Shown: positions 34,321 through 42,809 of the stretch, piece by piece
How positions within the stretch are numbered: the first letter of the stretch is position 1
How the letters are laid out: every line of letters starts with the position of its first letter
Assembly (NCBI RefSeq): GCF_004924335.1
Contig: NZ_CP024633.1
Location: 1,116,001 to 1,180,000, forward strand
Reading direction: 5' to 3'
Length of the DNA: 64,000 nt
Source: Mycobacteroides salmoniphilum
GTDB taxonomy: Bacteria; Actinomycetota; Actinomycetes; Mycobacteriales; Mycobacteriaceae
Translations under genes and position numbers: made by a program
Notes under the pieces: generated by a model
What the model was told of the DNA's origin: nothing
The model's input: the letters and a program-made list of their open reading frames with translations, nothing else
Databases searched by the model: none

Positions 34321-34954
34321 GCGTCAGCGTTCCTCGCGCGGGGAAGGAGACCAGCTGCGCGACGAAATCATTGACGCGGCAATCGATCTTGTCCTGGAAG
34401 CCAAGGAGCTGCGCGCCCCCTCCATCCGCGAGGTGGCGCGCAAGATCGGGGTGACCCCGCCGTCGATCTATCTGCACTTCGCAGATAAGGACGAGCTGAT
34501 GGACGCGGTCTGCGGGCAGTACTACCAACGACTGGACGACGAGATGGTGACCGCGGCGCTGGACCAGCCGACCGCGCTGGAGCGTTTACACGCGCAGGGC
34601 ATGGCCTACGTGCGCTTTGCCGTGGCGACCCCGTTGATGTACCGGCTGGCCACCTCAGCGCCGCCCCGTGACGACAGTGAACTGGACGAGACGATGGTCA
34701 GTGCGGCATTCGCGCACTTGCACAAGGGAGTTCAGGAACTCGTGGGAGAAGGTTTCTACCCCGACGGCGACACCGTGGCTATGGCGTTGCAACTGTGGAC
34801 CGCGGCGCATGGGGTGGCCTCGATGCTCGTCACCAAACCGTATCTGCCCTGGGGTGATGCCGAAGAGTTCGCCGACAACGCGTTACGCGTCGCCTGCCTG
34901 GGGCAGGCGGTCAGCGATATCGACCTGACCGGCGTGCTACCGCGTCAGAAATAG
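34295..34954 (+). CDS. TetR family regulator
   Basis: The product has 219 residues. The N-terminal helix-turn-helix is visible at about residues 20-65 (IIDAAIDLVLEAKELRAPSI, then VTPPSIYLHFADKDELMDAV). The C-terminal ligand domain follows. It overlaps the MMPL gene by 26 bp; a GTG at 34313 would start it at the MMPL stop. It probably represses the MMPL operon. Its end overlaps the convergent NTF2-like gene by 10 bp. Confidence 0.9.
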   Translation: MNESDSVTKRQRSSRGEGDQLRDEIIDAAIDLVLEAKELRAPSIREVARKIGVTPPSIYLHFADKDELMDAVCGQYYQRLDDEMVTAALDQPTALERLHAQGMAYVRFAVATPLMYRLATSAPPRDDSELDETMVSAAFAHLHKGVQELVGEGFYPDGDTVAMALQLWTAAHGVASMLVTKPYLPWGDAEEFADNALRVACLGQAVSDIDLTGVLPRQK

Positions 34955-35757
34955 AGCCGCACCGAAGCCAGCGTGCCCGGTGCCGCCGAGTTGTCGGAGA
35001 ACTCGAAGAGCCCGACCCCGCGCCGATCGCCCAGGCGCACGGTGGCCGATACCGAGGATCCCGCGGCCAACAGCTTCTCGACGGTCAAAGAACTTGTTGC
35101 CGAGGCGAACTCGGCTAGCGAGGCCTCGGCCACGCCGTCGAGCGAGAGGACGGCTTGCGGAGAGAGCAGTGTGGTGACCGTCGGGATGTCCCGGGCCGCC
35201 AGCGCGGCCGCCAGTTCCTCGACGCGCTGCTTGCCGGCCGCGTGTACACCCTTGAGTCCACGCATGAATCCCAGCACGCCGTTGAGGCCCTGGTTCTTCA
35301 GCAGTTGTGGCCCCAGCTTGGCGCTCGCCAGCAGTCCGTCGCCACCGGCACCCAACAGCTGGCCGATCATGGCGCGCAGTTCCCAATAGGCGAACAGCCG
35401 ATCGATCTTGAGTGAGGAGGCCGGCCCGTCCTCGACGAGGTCATAGCGCAGATGCATCGGGATATGCATGGTGACGCCGGTCGACATGGTCGTATGAATC
35501 GTCAGATCGCGTAGTACCGACATCCCGGCGACCACATCGTTTTCGACCTCGAACACGATCGTGTTGGGCGCGATGAAAGTGTCGTAGAACTTGCTGATCG
35601 CGGCCTCGCCGATATGCGGCCGCGAGCCCACCGGATCATTTACCTGGCCGTAGGTGGCGAACAGGCCGACCCAGGTGTCCTTGTCGTGTGCACCGACAGC
35701 GGCTGGCGACGCCTGAACGGTCGCCAGCAGCTCGTCGGCAAATGGGGCGCTGGACAC
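34945..35757 (-). CDS. NTF2-like (ketosteroid isomerase-type) protein
   Basis: The product has 270 residues from GTG 35757. The N-terminal half (about 1-130) is NTF2-like: DKDTWVGLFATYGQVNDPVG, then HLRYDLVEDGPASSLKIDRL. The C-terminal half (about 165-270) shows a second, weaker NTF2-like pattern (ARDIPTVTTLLSPQAVLSLD). It follows tpx by 5 bp in the same operon. Proteins of this type bind small hydrophobic ligands; no catalytic role can be named. Confidence 0.82.
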   Translation of the reverse strand: MSSAPFADELLATVQASPAAVGAHDKDTWVGLFATYGQVNDPVGSRPHIGEAAISKFYDTFIAPNTIVFEVENDVVAGMSVLRDLTIHTTMSTGVTMHIPMHLRYDLVEDGPASSLKIDRLFAYWELRAMIGQLLGAGGDGLLASAKLGPQLLKNQGLNGVLGFMRGLKGVHAAGKQRVEELAAALAARDIPTVTTLLSPQAVLSLDGVAEASLAEFASATSSLTVEKLLAAGSSVSATVRLGDRRGVGLFEFSDNSAAPGTLASVRLYF

Positions 35758-35762
35758 TGGGC

Positions 35763-36257
35763 TTAGGACAGTGCCCCGAGCACCGCGTCGTAGTCGGGTT
35801 CCTGAGCGATCTCGGGCACCAGCTCGGTGTACGCGACATTGCCATCGGCACCGATGACGACGATCGCGCGGCCCAGCAGCCCGGTCATCGGACCGTCGGC
35901 GATGGTGACACCGAAGTCCTCGCCGAACGAGCTACGGAACGCCGACGCGGTACCGACGTTCTCGATGCCCTCGGCGCCACAGAAGCGCTTCTGGGCAAAC
36001 GGCAGGTCCTTCGACACACACAGCACCGGCGCGCCCGCCTCGGCGGCGCGCTGGTTGAAGGTCCGCACACTGGCCTGGCAGACGGGGGTGTCGATCGAGG
36101 GAAAGATGTTGAGGATCACCGGCTTATCCCGGTACTGGTCGCTGGTGACGGGGCCAAGATCGGCGCCTACCAGCTCAAATGCCGGGGCAGGAGAGCCGAC
36201 AGCGGGAAGCTCGCCGACCGTGTTGATGGGGTTTCCGCGCAACGTGATCTGTGCCAT
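35763..36257 (-). CDS. tpx: Thiol peroxidase
   Basis: Tpx reduces hydrogen and organic peroxides using thioredoxin. The 164-residue protein has the peroxidatic C60 in SIDTPVCQASVRTF and the resolving C93 in QKRFCGAEG; a third cysteine is C80. The length and motifs match M. tuberculosis Rv1932. It heads a two-gene operon with the NTF2-like gene. Confidence 0.96.
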   Translation of the reverse strand: MAQITLRGNPINTVGELPAVGSPAPAFELVGADLGPVTSDQYRDKPVILNIFPSIDTPVCQASVRTFNQRAAEAGAPVLCVSKDLPFAQKRFCGAEGIENVGTASAFRSSFGEDFGVTIADGPMTGLLGRAIVVIGADGNVAYTELVPEIAQEPDYDAVLGALS

Positions 36258-36363
36258 GGGTCCAGTGTTCCAGAGTTCGGTTATCGCTGGGGTGGTGGGG
36301 TGGGAGCTAGTTTGCGTGGTTGGTGGGGGCTAGATGAGCTTCGGCGGGGCTAGGTTGGATGCT

Positions 36364-37008
36364 ATGGCGACGCCTGTCAGCTTCGACAACAGATTCTTCT
36401 CGGCCGTCTGGTCTGCCATCGCGCGCCGGGAACCACCCGCGATCAAGGAGTTGCGTGCCGAGAACCTGCGGGGGCTGACGGGACACGTCCTGGAGGTGGG
36501 CGCGGGCATCGGCTCGAACTTCCCGCTGTATCCGGACACCGTGACGTCGGTGACGGCGCTCGAACCCGAATCCAGGCTGCGTCCGCAAGCCGAGGACGCC
36601 GCCGCGGCGGCGTCGATTCCGGTGACGGTGACCGCCGGTGTGTTCGAGGACCTCGCCGTCACCGGTGAGGATCGATTCGACGCGGTGGTGTGCTCGCTGG
36701 TGTTGTGTTCGGTGGGTGACCCCGACCGCGCCGCCGCGCAGGCGTTCGAGGTACTCAAGCCCGGTGGCGAGGTGCGCTTCTTCGAGCACGTCGCCCATGG
36801 GGGTGCGCTCGGATTGGTGCAGCGCGCGGTGGACGTGACGTTCTGGCCCCGATTGTTCGGGAACTGCCATACGCACCGGGACACGCTGGCCGCGATCGAA
36901 CGGGCGGGATTCGAGATCGAGGGGCAGCGCGACGACTGGCTGAAGGTATTCGGTGTCCCCATGCCGTCCTCATCGATCGTGATCGGACGCGCGGTCAAAC
37001 CCGCCTAG
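36364..37008 (+). CDS. Class I SAM-dependent methyltransferase
   Basis: The product has 214 residues from ATG 36364. The SAM-binding loop is HVLEVGAGIGSNFPLY (about residues 43-58), with the acidic end of strand 2 in ALEPESRL and motif IV-like FDAVVCSLVLCSVGD. It resembles METTL7-like/UbiE-like small-molecule methyltransferases. Its substrate is unknown. It is convergent with the LCM-type gene at 37021. Confidence 0.88.
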   Translation: MATPVSFDNRFFSAVWSAIARREPPAIKELRAENLRGLTGHVLEVGAGIGSNFPLYPDTVTSVTALEPESRLRPQAEDAAAAASIPVTVTAGVFEDLAVTGEDRFDAVVCSLVLCSVGDPDRAAAQAFEVLKPGGEVRFFEHVAHGGALGLVQRAVDVTFWPRLFGNCHTHRDTLAAIERAGFEIEGQRDDWLKVFGVPMPSSSIVIGRAVKPA

Positions 37009-37020
37009 AGCTTCTGCGGG

Positions 37021-37830
37021 TCAACCGAATTCGACGACGGTCATTGCCGGCCTTATCCGGTCGGACAAGGGGAGGTCGTAGAACAGCGGTGTCGCCAGCC
37101 GAAGGAAGGCCCCGCGACCGGGAGGCATCCGGACCTCGCGCACCGCGCGAACACCGTCGAGGGCCCGCAGCTCCCCGTACTGGTGGGCGGTGAACGAGAA
37201 AGGCATCGGCGGCACGGTGTAGTGCTCGCTCAGCTTCCAGCCGCGCCGCTGCGAGTACACGCTCATCAACCATGGGATGGTGTCGAAAACCATCCACCCG
37301 CCGGGGAAGCGTTTGGCACACGCGGCGATGAGGTCAAACACCAGGTCGCGCTCCAGGTACATCAATAGCCCCTCGGCGGTGATCAGCACGCCGTTGGAGT
37401 CGTCGACGTGATCCATCCAGGAGTGGTCGAGAGCGGACTGTGCGATGTATCGGAGCCGATCCGAGGGCGGAAGCAGCTGCTGACGCAGCCGCACGATGGG
37501 TTCCAGGTCGACGGACAACCAGGTCAGCTCGCCGTTGTCGATGCGCCAGAAGCTGGTCTGCAGGCCCTCCGCCAGCGCCACCACGGTGGCACGCGGATGA
37601 TCAGCCAGATACTCATTGGAGACGTTGTCGAATGTCAACGCCCGCAGGGCAATTCCCTGATGCGTGCGGCCAAAGTGCTGATAGTCGTAATCCAGGCTGT
37701 CCCGCAGGACGATGGCCATCGGATCCTCGAGTACACCGTCGGGCCGGTTCGCTTCGGTGGCTCGTTGATTCAATGTGATGAGCGCGGTTTCGGACACCCC
37801 GTCGAGGTGGCGGGCATCGATGGCAGCCAT
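37021..37830 (-). CDS. LCM-family (TcmP-like) methyltransferase
   Basis: The product has 269 residues from ATG 37830. It belongs to the leucine carboxyl methyltransferase-like family numerous in mycobacteria: ATVVALAEGLQTSFWR (SAM motif I, unusual GEG-like), WLSVDLEPIVRLRQQLLP, and NGVLITAEGLLMYLERD. It is closely similar to the protein at 38368 over its whole length. The DUF1697 gene lies between them. The substrates of these enzymes are mostly unknown. Confidence 0.9.
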   Translation of the reverse strand: MAAIDARHLDGVSETALITLNQRATEANRPDGVLEDPMAIVLRDSLDYDYQHFGRTHQGIALRALTFDNVSNEYLADHPRATVVALAEGLQTSFWRIDNGELTWLSVDLEPIVRLRQQLLPPSDRLRYIAQSALDHSWMDHVDDSNGVLITAEGLLMYLERDLVFDLIAACAKRFPGGWMVFDTIPWLMSVYSQRRGWKLSEHYTVPPMPFSFTAHQYGELRALDGVRAVREVRMPPGRGAFLRLATPLFYDLPLSDRIRPAMTVVEFG

Positions 37831-37843
37831 GCACGCCACAGTA

Positions 37844-38365
37844 CTAGCGAATGAGCTTGTGCAACGTTCTCAGGTTTCGGGTGGTCGTCGTCGACTTGTA
37901 TCGCTTCTTGCCGGTCGTCTTGCCGATGGGGCTGGCCAGGGTCTGCGACCTGGGCACCTGCCAATACAGCACGCCGTCACCGGCGGCGATGCGTTCGCTC
38001 TCGTCGAGCTCGCCACCGAGGGCGGCCAGCTCGGTGAGCACCGCGGGGTCGCTGCAGAACATCACGTACGAATGCACGCCCTCGATCTCCGGCTCCCAGG
38101 GGAACGCTGTGATGATGTCGCCAATGGTGTTCAGGTCGTACACCAGCACCCAGGCCTCGTACCCGAAGCGATCGCCGAGTACCCGCTGCAGCCGTTCCTT
38201 GACCGCGGAGGCGGATTCGGTTGAGTCCAACAGCACGTTTCCGCTGGCGAGAATTGTTGTGACACCGGTAAATCCGTCGGCCTCGAGAGCATCGCGGACA
38301 TCGGCCATCTTCATCGTGATGCCACCGACGTTGACTCCGCGCAGCAGGGCGGCATATCTGGGCAT
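37844..38365 (-). CDS. DUF1697 family protein
   Basis: The product has 173 residues and opens YAALLRGVNVGGITMKMADV, the family signature, followed by TTILASGNVLLDS. DUF1697 proteins are small cytosolic proteins of unknown function. It lies between two LCM-type paralogues, 13 bp and 2 bp from them, so the three are likely co-transcribed. Confidence 0.9.
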   Translation of the reverse strand: MPRYAALLRGVNVGGITMKMADVRDALEADGFTGVTTILASGNVLLDSTESASAVKERLQRVLGDRFGYEAWVLVYDLNTIGDIITAFPWEPEIEGVHSYVMFCSDPAVLTELAALGGELDESERIAAGDGVLYWQVPRSQTLASPIGKTTGKKRYKSTTTTRNLRTLHKLIR

Positions 38366-38367
38366 GG

Positions 38368-39216
38368 CTATCCGAACTGCAGGAGCGTCATGGACGGGCG
38401 AGTACGGCGCAGAAACCCGCGATCAAGGCGCTTGGAGTTGACGAATTTCCAGATTCCACGCCCAGGATGCAGCGGTATGTCGATGGCCGCCGTCACCCCC
38501 GGAACAGAGGTGAGCATCTCGCCTTCATCGGGTGTCTGCGCGAACGGCATGGGTGGGGCCACGTAGCGATCCGACAACGTGAACCCCTGCAGGGTCCGCC
38601 TGCTGAACCAGTGCGGGATGTTGTCGAACATCATCTGCCCGCCGGGAAAACGCTTGGCGCAGGCCTCGATTAGCCCAAGCGATTCCTCCGGCTGCAGATA
38701 CATGAGCAGACCCTCGGCCGTGATGAACACGCCGCCCGAGGCATCGACCCGATCCATCCAGCTCAGGTCCAGGGCCGACTGTGCCAGCTCTACGATCCGT
38801 TCGTTTGTGGGCAGCAGCTTGTTGCGTAACTCCATCACCGGCGGCAGATCGACGGAGTACCAAGTGAATTGGGCTGTGGATTCCGCGCCGCCCAACCGCC
38901 AGAAGCTGGTTTGCATGCCTTCTGCGAGTGCGACAACCGCCGCCCGGGGATGCGTCGCGAGATACACACGGGCCTGTGCGTCGAAGGCCCGGGCCCGCAG
39001 GGCGTGGCTCTGCGACGGGCGGCCGAACTTGCGGTAGTCGTACTCGATGGCGTCGAAGAGCTCGGCGGCCAGCGGATCCTGAATCACACCGTCCGGGCGT
39101 TTGGCCTCGGTGCCGCGGTTGTGCAGTGTCCACAGGGTGGTAGCCGAGACGCCCTCCAGGCTGTCTCCGCTGATCCGCGATGAACCACCCGGATGAGGAG
39201 CGTCGGACTCGGTCAT
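38368..39216 (-). CDS. LCM-family (TcmP-like) methyltransferase, paralogue of 37021
   Basis: The product has 282 residues from ATG 39216; the open frame upstream is antisense to the acyltransferase gene and not coding. It shares AAVVALAEGMQTSFWR, WYSVDLPPVMELRNKLLP and GGVFITAEGLLMYLQPE with the neighbour at 37021, and both end (P)(A/S)MT(V/L)(V/L)(E/Q)FG. A duplication before or around the DUF1697 gene is likely. Confidence 0.92.
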   Translation of the reverse strand: MTESDAPHPGGSSRISGDSLEGVSATTLWTLHNRGTEAKRPDGVIQDPLAAELFDAIEYDYRKFGRPSQSHALRARAFDAQARVYLATHPRAAVVALAEGMQTSFWRLGGAESTAQFTWYSVDLPPVMELRNKLLPTNERIVELAQSALDLSWMDRVDASGGVFITAEGLLMYLQPEESLGLIEACAKRFPGGQMMFDNIPHWFSRRTLQGFTLSDRYVAPPMPFAQTPDEGEMLTSVPGVTAAIDIPLHPGRGIWKFVNSKRLDRGFLRRTRPSMTLLQFG

Positions 39217-39276
39217 GAAGCTGATGCTAGTGAAATGGTGCGGCGATCGGTCTGTCCCTTGGTTAGGCTGACGGGT

Positions 39277-39465
39277 ATGACCGATTCGAAGGCGAGCGGC
39301 GACTCGGCCGCGGACGATGCCAAGCGCAGGTTCCGCGAGGCACTTGACCGTAAGAACAACAAGGCCAACGCCGCCGCCGACAACAAGGACACCGCCAGCA
39401 AGCCGACCCATGCACATGGCCGGGCCGGCTCGCATCGCGAATTCCGTCGTAAGAGCGGTGGTTAG
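39277..39465 (+). CDS. DUF5302 family protein
   Basis: The product has 62 residues, highly charged, with DDAKRRFREALDRKNNKANA and a C-terminal HGRAGSHREFRRKSGG. This matches DUF5302, small basic actinobacterial proteins of unknown function, perhaps nucleic-acid associated. It overlaps the stop of the acyltransferase gene by four bases. Confidence 0.85.
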   Translation: MTDSKASGDSAADDAKRRFREALDRKNNKANAAADNKDTASKPTHAHGRAGSHREFRRKSGG

Positions 39466-40796
39466 ACACCCTTCTTGTCGCTGGCCAGCGCCCGTGCGGT
39501 GATCAAGCCGGCCAGAGCAACCACCCAGCACGTAAGGCCAAAGCCCTTGAGTCCCCAGACGACTGAGGCCAGGGTGAACCCTCCGGCCGTCATCAGCGCT
39601 ATCCCGACGGCGGTACTGCGCATGCCGGGGTACGCGACATAGCCACCGTCCCAGCCGGGCAGAGGGTTGTTTTCCAGCGGTCGCAGGGCCAGGAAGAGCC
39701 CGGTCACCAGGACGGCCATCGTCATCACCTGAAGTACCGACAGCACGACGAAATTCGGTGCCGCGGTGTTGTATCGGGGGAACCCGAGGAAATCGAACAC
39801 CAGGTGCATGCCCAGCAGCGCGGGCATGTGCCAGAGGTACAGCGTCATCGCGCCCGAGTTGCCGATGGCCACGGCCCACCACACCCGAGGGCGCTGAGCC
39901 CATCGATTGATGGCCGGCATCGCCGCGATGGCGAGTGCGGACAGGACGATGGCGTGTCCGGCCAACACCAGCGAGGGTGGAATCATGTTCGGCACCTTCT
40001 GTCCGGCCACGCCGACCAGACTGATCGTGTACGGACCGAACGCCACCAGCGCGATGTTGACCGCGAATACGGCGGCTGCCAGCATCAATGCGGCCTTCTG
40101 GGTGATCAGCTGCCGGCGGTACCCCACGCCCAAAACCGCCGGCAGCAGCCACACCACGAAGTTCACGTATCCGATGCCCTTGGGCGCGTCCAGGCCCAGC
40201 CGCAGTACGTCGATGGCCGCGATACCCAGATAGATTCCCGCCAACGCGGTGAACATGCTCCGTGTCGTCGTGATGCGGGCCAGTAGCGGAACCGCGGCCA
40301 GCACCAGCACATAGGCGCCGAGGAACCACAGCAGCTGGGTGCTCACACCGGCGACCGGCTCGTAGACGTGTAGCGGCAGGATCTGCCGAAGTATCAGCAG
40401 CGCCGCCGCCCAGAAGCCCAGGTAGTAGAACACCGGGCGGTACAGCCGGGTGCAGCGATGCATGAGCCAGGACCCCCAGCTGGTGCCGGGCTTCCAGGAG
40501 CCCACGCTGGCCGCGACACCTGCGAAGAAGAACAGCGGCATGATCTGGAAAACCCAGGTCAACGCCTGGAAAACGGGGCGGCCGTTGAGCAGGTTGCCCC
40601 ACAGCAGCACACCGTTGTCGATGGCACTCACCGCCATGATGGTGTGTCCGAGGACCACACCGACCAGCGACACGATCCGGATCACGTCAAGTGCGCGGTC
40701 GCGGGTTGCCGGAGTGGCGGCGCCCACCTCGTCGGCGGTGGGCAGGCCCAGCGATGAGCGGCTCGCGCGAAGAGCCTTGATTGGTGCAATCGTCAT
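39462..40796 (-). CDS. Acyltransferase 3 family membrane protein
   Basis: The product has 444 residues with ten or so hydrophobic segments. The family features are the N-terminal RALDVIRIVSLVGVVLGHTI (catalytic His region), LFFFAGVAA, and RLYRPV. Such enzymes transfer acetyl, succinyl or longer acyl groups to glycans and lipids of the envelope. The acceptor is unknown. It is a single gene, with 89 bp before the XRE-like gene. Confidence 0.88.
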   Translation of the reverse strand: MTIAPIKALRASRSSLGLPTADEVGAATPATRDRALDVIRIVSLVGVVLGHTIMAVSAIDNGVLLWGNLLNGRPVFQALTWVFQIMPLFFFAGVAASVGSWKPGTSWGSWLMHRCTRLYRPVFYYLGFWAAALLILRQILPLHVYEPVAGVSTQLLWFLGAYVLVLAAVPLLARITTTRSMFTALAGIYLGIAAIDVLRLGLDAPKGIGYVNFVVWLLPAVLGVGYRRQLITQKAALMLAAAVFAVNIALVAFGPYTISLVGVAGQKVPNMIPPSLVLAGHAIVLSALAIAAMPAINRWAQRPRVWWAVAIGNSGAMTLYLWHMPALLGMHLVFDFLGFPRYNTAAPNFVVLSVLQVMTMAVLVTGLFLALRPLENNPLPGWDGGYVAYPGMRSTAVGIALMTAGGFTLASVVWGLKGFGLTCWVVALAGLITARALASDKKGV

Positions 40797-40885
40797 GCAC
40801 CTAGCGTCGTCGAGCGCCGATCACCAACACAGCGCGTCGCTACGCGATCACGCTAGGTAGTTTCCCCTGGGCCTCGCGAGTAGGA

Positions 40886-41344
40886 CTAGCCGCCGAGAGC
40901 GGCGATGAGGTCCTTGATCTTGGCGGCCTCGTCCTCGGTGACGGATTCCTCGGACTCGACTGCCGTCAGGAATCCGACCTTCAGGCCGGCGCCATTGGCG
41001 GTTTCCTGCGCGGTGAGCCGTGCCCGCCGGCGCGCGGTGTAGAGACGTTGGCCCAATGTCGCGCTGGGGCTGTTGGCCGCGTCCTTCATCAGATCGTCGT
41101 ACCGATGGCGCACGCCACTCAGCGCGACGATGACCGAGGGCGTGACGCGGCTGCGGCCGGCCGCCTTCGAGATCGCACCTTCGAGCTTTCGCAACCCGCT
41201 GAGGACGACGCCAACGCGTTCGCCGTACTCGGGGTCGGTGGGTTCGGGCAAGGTGTCGATGGCGGAGGTGTACATGTGCACCGCCGCATCGACGAGGCTG
41301 ACAATGACTGGGGCTTCTCCGTCATCCGGCACGACTTCAGGCAC
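40886..41344 (-). CDS. HTH (XRE-like) regulator-type protein
   Basis: The product has 152 residues from GTG 41344, which has AAGGAG upstream. The N-terminal half is helical and unassigned. The C-terminal half has an XRE-like pattern: TLGQRLYTARRRARLTAQETANGAGL, split into short helices, ending with AVESEESVTEDEAAKIKDLI. It could be a DNA-binding regulator. The 212 bp upstream (41345-41556) hold no gene or repeat I can identify. Confidence 0.7.
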   Translation of the reverse strand: MPEVVPDDGEAPVIVSLVDAAVHMYTSAIDTLPEPTDPEYGERVGVVLSGLRKLEGAISKAAGRSRVTPSVIVALSGVRHRYDDLMKDAANSPSATLGQRLYTARRRARLTAQETANGAGLKVGFLTAVESEESVTEDEAAKIKDLIAALGG

Positions 41345-41556
41345 GACCCATCGACTCCTTCTGAAAAGACCGGTAACGACCCCGGAGTAGGCAGGGGCCG
41401 CCGACAACTTAGCGCCGATCCACGGCCCGGACAACCCCTATCGGATGAACGGTTTCTGGCCCGAGCGTCTCAGTGGGGGCGTGTGAACTGTGCTGTGCTA
41501 CCTATGGTTTCGGCACCGCAGCTGTGTTCATGGGGTGTAGCGGCAACAGATCTTGA

Positions 41557-42765
41557 TTAGCCGGTGGTCACTGGCGCCGCTGATTCCGCCCGGCGCGGAC
41601 GTTCTTGCCAGATGACCGCGATCAGGCAGAGTGCCGCCAGGGCGGCCACCGCGAGCGCGAACGTGATCCCCGCGGTGCGTAGTCCCCACGCGTGGGCGGC
41701 CAGGCCCTCGCCGATGACCGGCAGCGCGATTCCGATGTAGGCGACGACGAAGTAGCTGGAGGTCACCTCCGCGCGGTTGTCCTCGGGAGTGCGGTCGGCG
41801 ATGGAGGCCAGTCCGCGGCTGAAGCTGATGCCCTGCCCGATGCCGACCACCACCGCGCTGGCCAGGTACCAGGGCAGTGACGAGGTGTGCAGGGCCACCA
41901 CCACGAGCAGCATCCCGGTCAGCAGGACTGCGCAGCCTAGGATCAGCGCCTTGGCCGCGGGCACCTGCCGGACGAGAATTTGTGCCACACAAGAGGATCC
42001 GAATGTGAGGAAGACACTTGCGCCGGCGACCGCGTGGTTGTCGATGCCGAGCACCCCGGACAGGAATCCGGGGGCCACCGCCGTGAAGGATCCGAGGGCT
42101 GCGAATCCGGCGAATCCGGCTGTCGCCGCGGCCGCGAATGTCGCACGGACCTGGGGAGGTAGTGAAAGACGTTGCACACCAAGTCTTCCGTGTCTCGGTG
42201 CGGTTTCCGGTGCCAAGAGCAGGGCCACTGCCGCGATGGACACGAGTCCGATATGAACGATGAATGCCAGATGGGTGGGCCAGGGCGCGTACTGAACGAG
42301 GATGCCGGCCACCAGGGGCCCGAGTCCAAGGCCGCCGGTGTTGGCGATGGTGGCCACGGCGGCCGCGCGTCCCCGCCATTGTTCGGGGGCTGCCTCGATG
42401 ACGGCGACGGTAGCCGCGCCGGTGAAGAATCCCGCGGACAGTCCCGAGACGATGCGCGCGATCAGCAGCAGCGGAACCGAGTCGACAAACAGGAAGATGA
42501 CCGAGCTGAGGATGGCGAATCCGGCACCGGTCAGCAGCAGGGGGCGACGGCCCAGAACGTCGGACCAGCCGCCGAACAGCAGCAGTGCGAACAGCACACC
42601 CGCCGCGTAGGTGGCATACACCACCGTCGTGGTGAGCACGGAAAAGTGCATCTGCTGCGAGTACAGCGCGTACATCGGGGTCGGCATCGTGGTGCCGATC
42701 ATGACCGTCGAGAAGCTGAACGCCAGCAGGATGAACGCGGCCGAACGGCGCAGACGGGCAATCAC
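41557..42765 (-). CDS. MFS transporter (drug-exporter type)
   Basis: The product has 402 residues with twelve hydrophobic segments. The loop motif between helices 2 and 3 is GGWSDVLGRRPLLLTG, and helix 5 carries the antiporter-like ANTGGLGLGPLVAG. It starts at GTG 42765. The layout is that of the DHA1/DHA2 exporters. The substrate is unknown. No regulator is adjacent on the same strand apart from the XRE-like gene downstream. Confidence 0.9.
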   Translation of the reverse strand: MIARLRRSAAFILLAFSFSTVMIGTTMPTPMYALYSQQMHFSVLTTTVVYATYAAGVLFALLLFGGWSDVLGRRPLLLTGAGFAILSSVIFLFVDSVPLLLIARIVSGLSAGFFTGAATVAVIEAAPEQWRGRAAAVATIANTGGLGLGPLVAGILVQYAPWPTHLAFIVHIGLVSIAAVALLLAPETAPRHGRLGVQRLSLPPQVRATFAAAATAGFAGFAALGSFTAVAPGFLSGVLGIDNHAVAGASVFLTFGSSCVAQILVRQVPAAKALILGCAVLLTGMLLVVVALHTSSLPWYLASAVVVGIGQGISFSRGLASIADRTPEDNRAEVTSSYFVVAYIGIALPVIGEGLAAHAWGLRTAGITFALAVAALAALCLIAVIWQERPRRAESAAPVTTG

Positions 42766-42809
42766 AACCCAATGTAAGTCACGGGCGGGCCCGTCTCATT
42801 CCAGCGGGA

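Noticed and set aside
34945..35757. Steroid isomerase catalytic assignment for the NTF2-like gene
   Set aside because: NTF2 fold is visible but the catalytic Tyr/Asp set cannot be placed with confidence.
39217..40602. Minus-strand frame upstream of the LCM-type gene at 38368
   Set aside because: Overlaps the acyltransferase 3 gene in another frame; no family features; start at 39216 gives the correct length.
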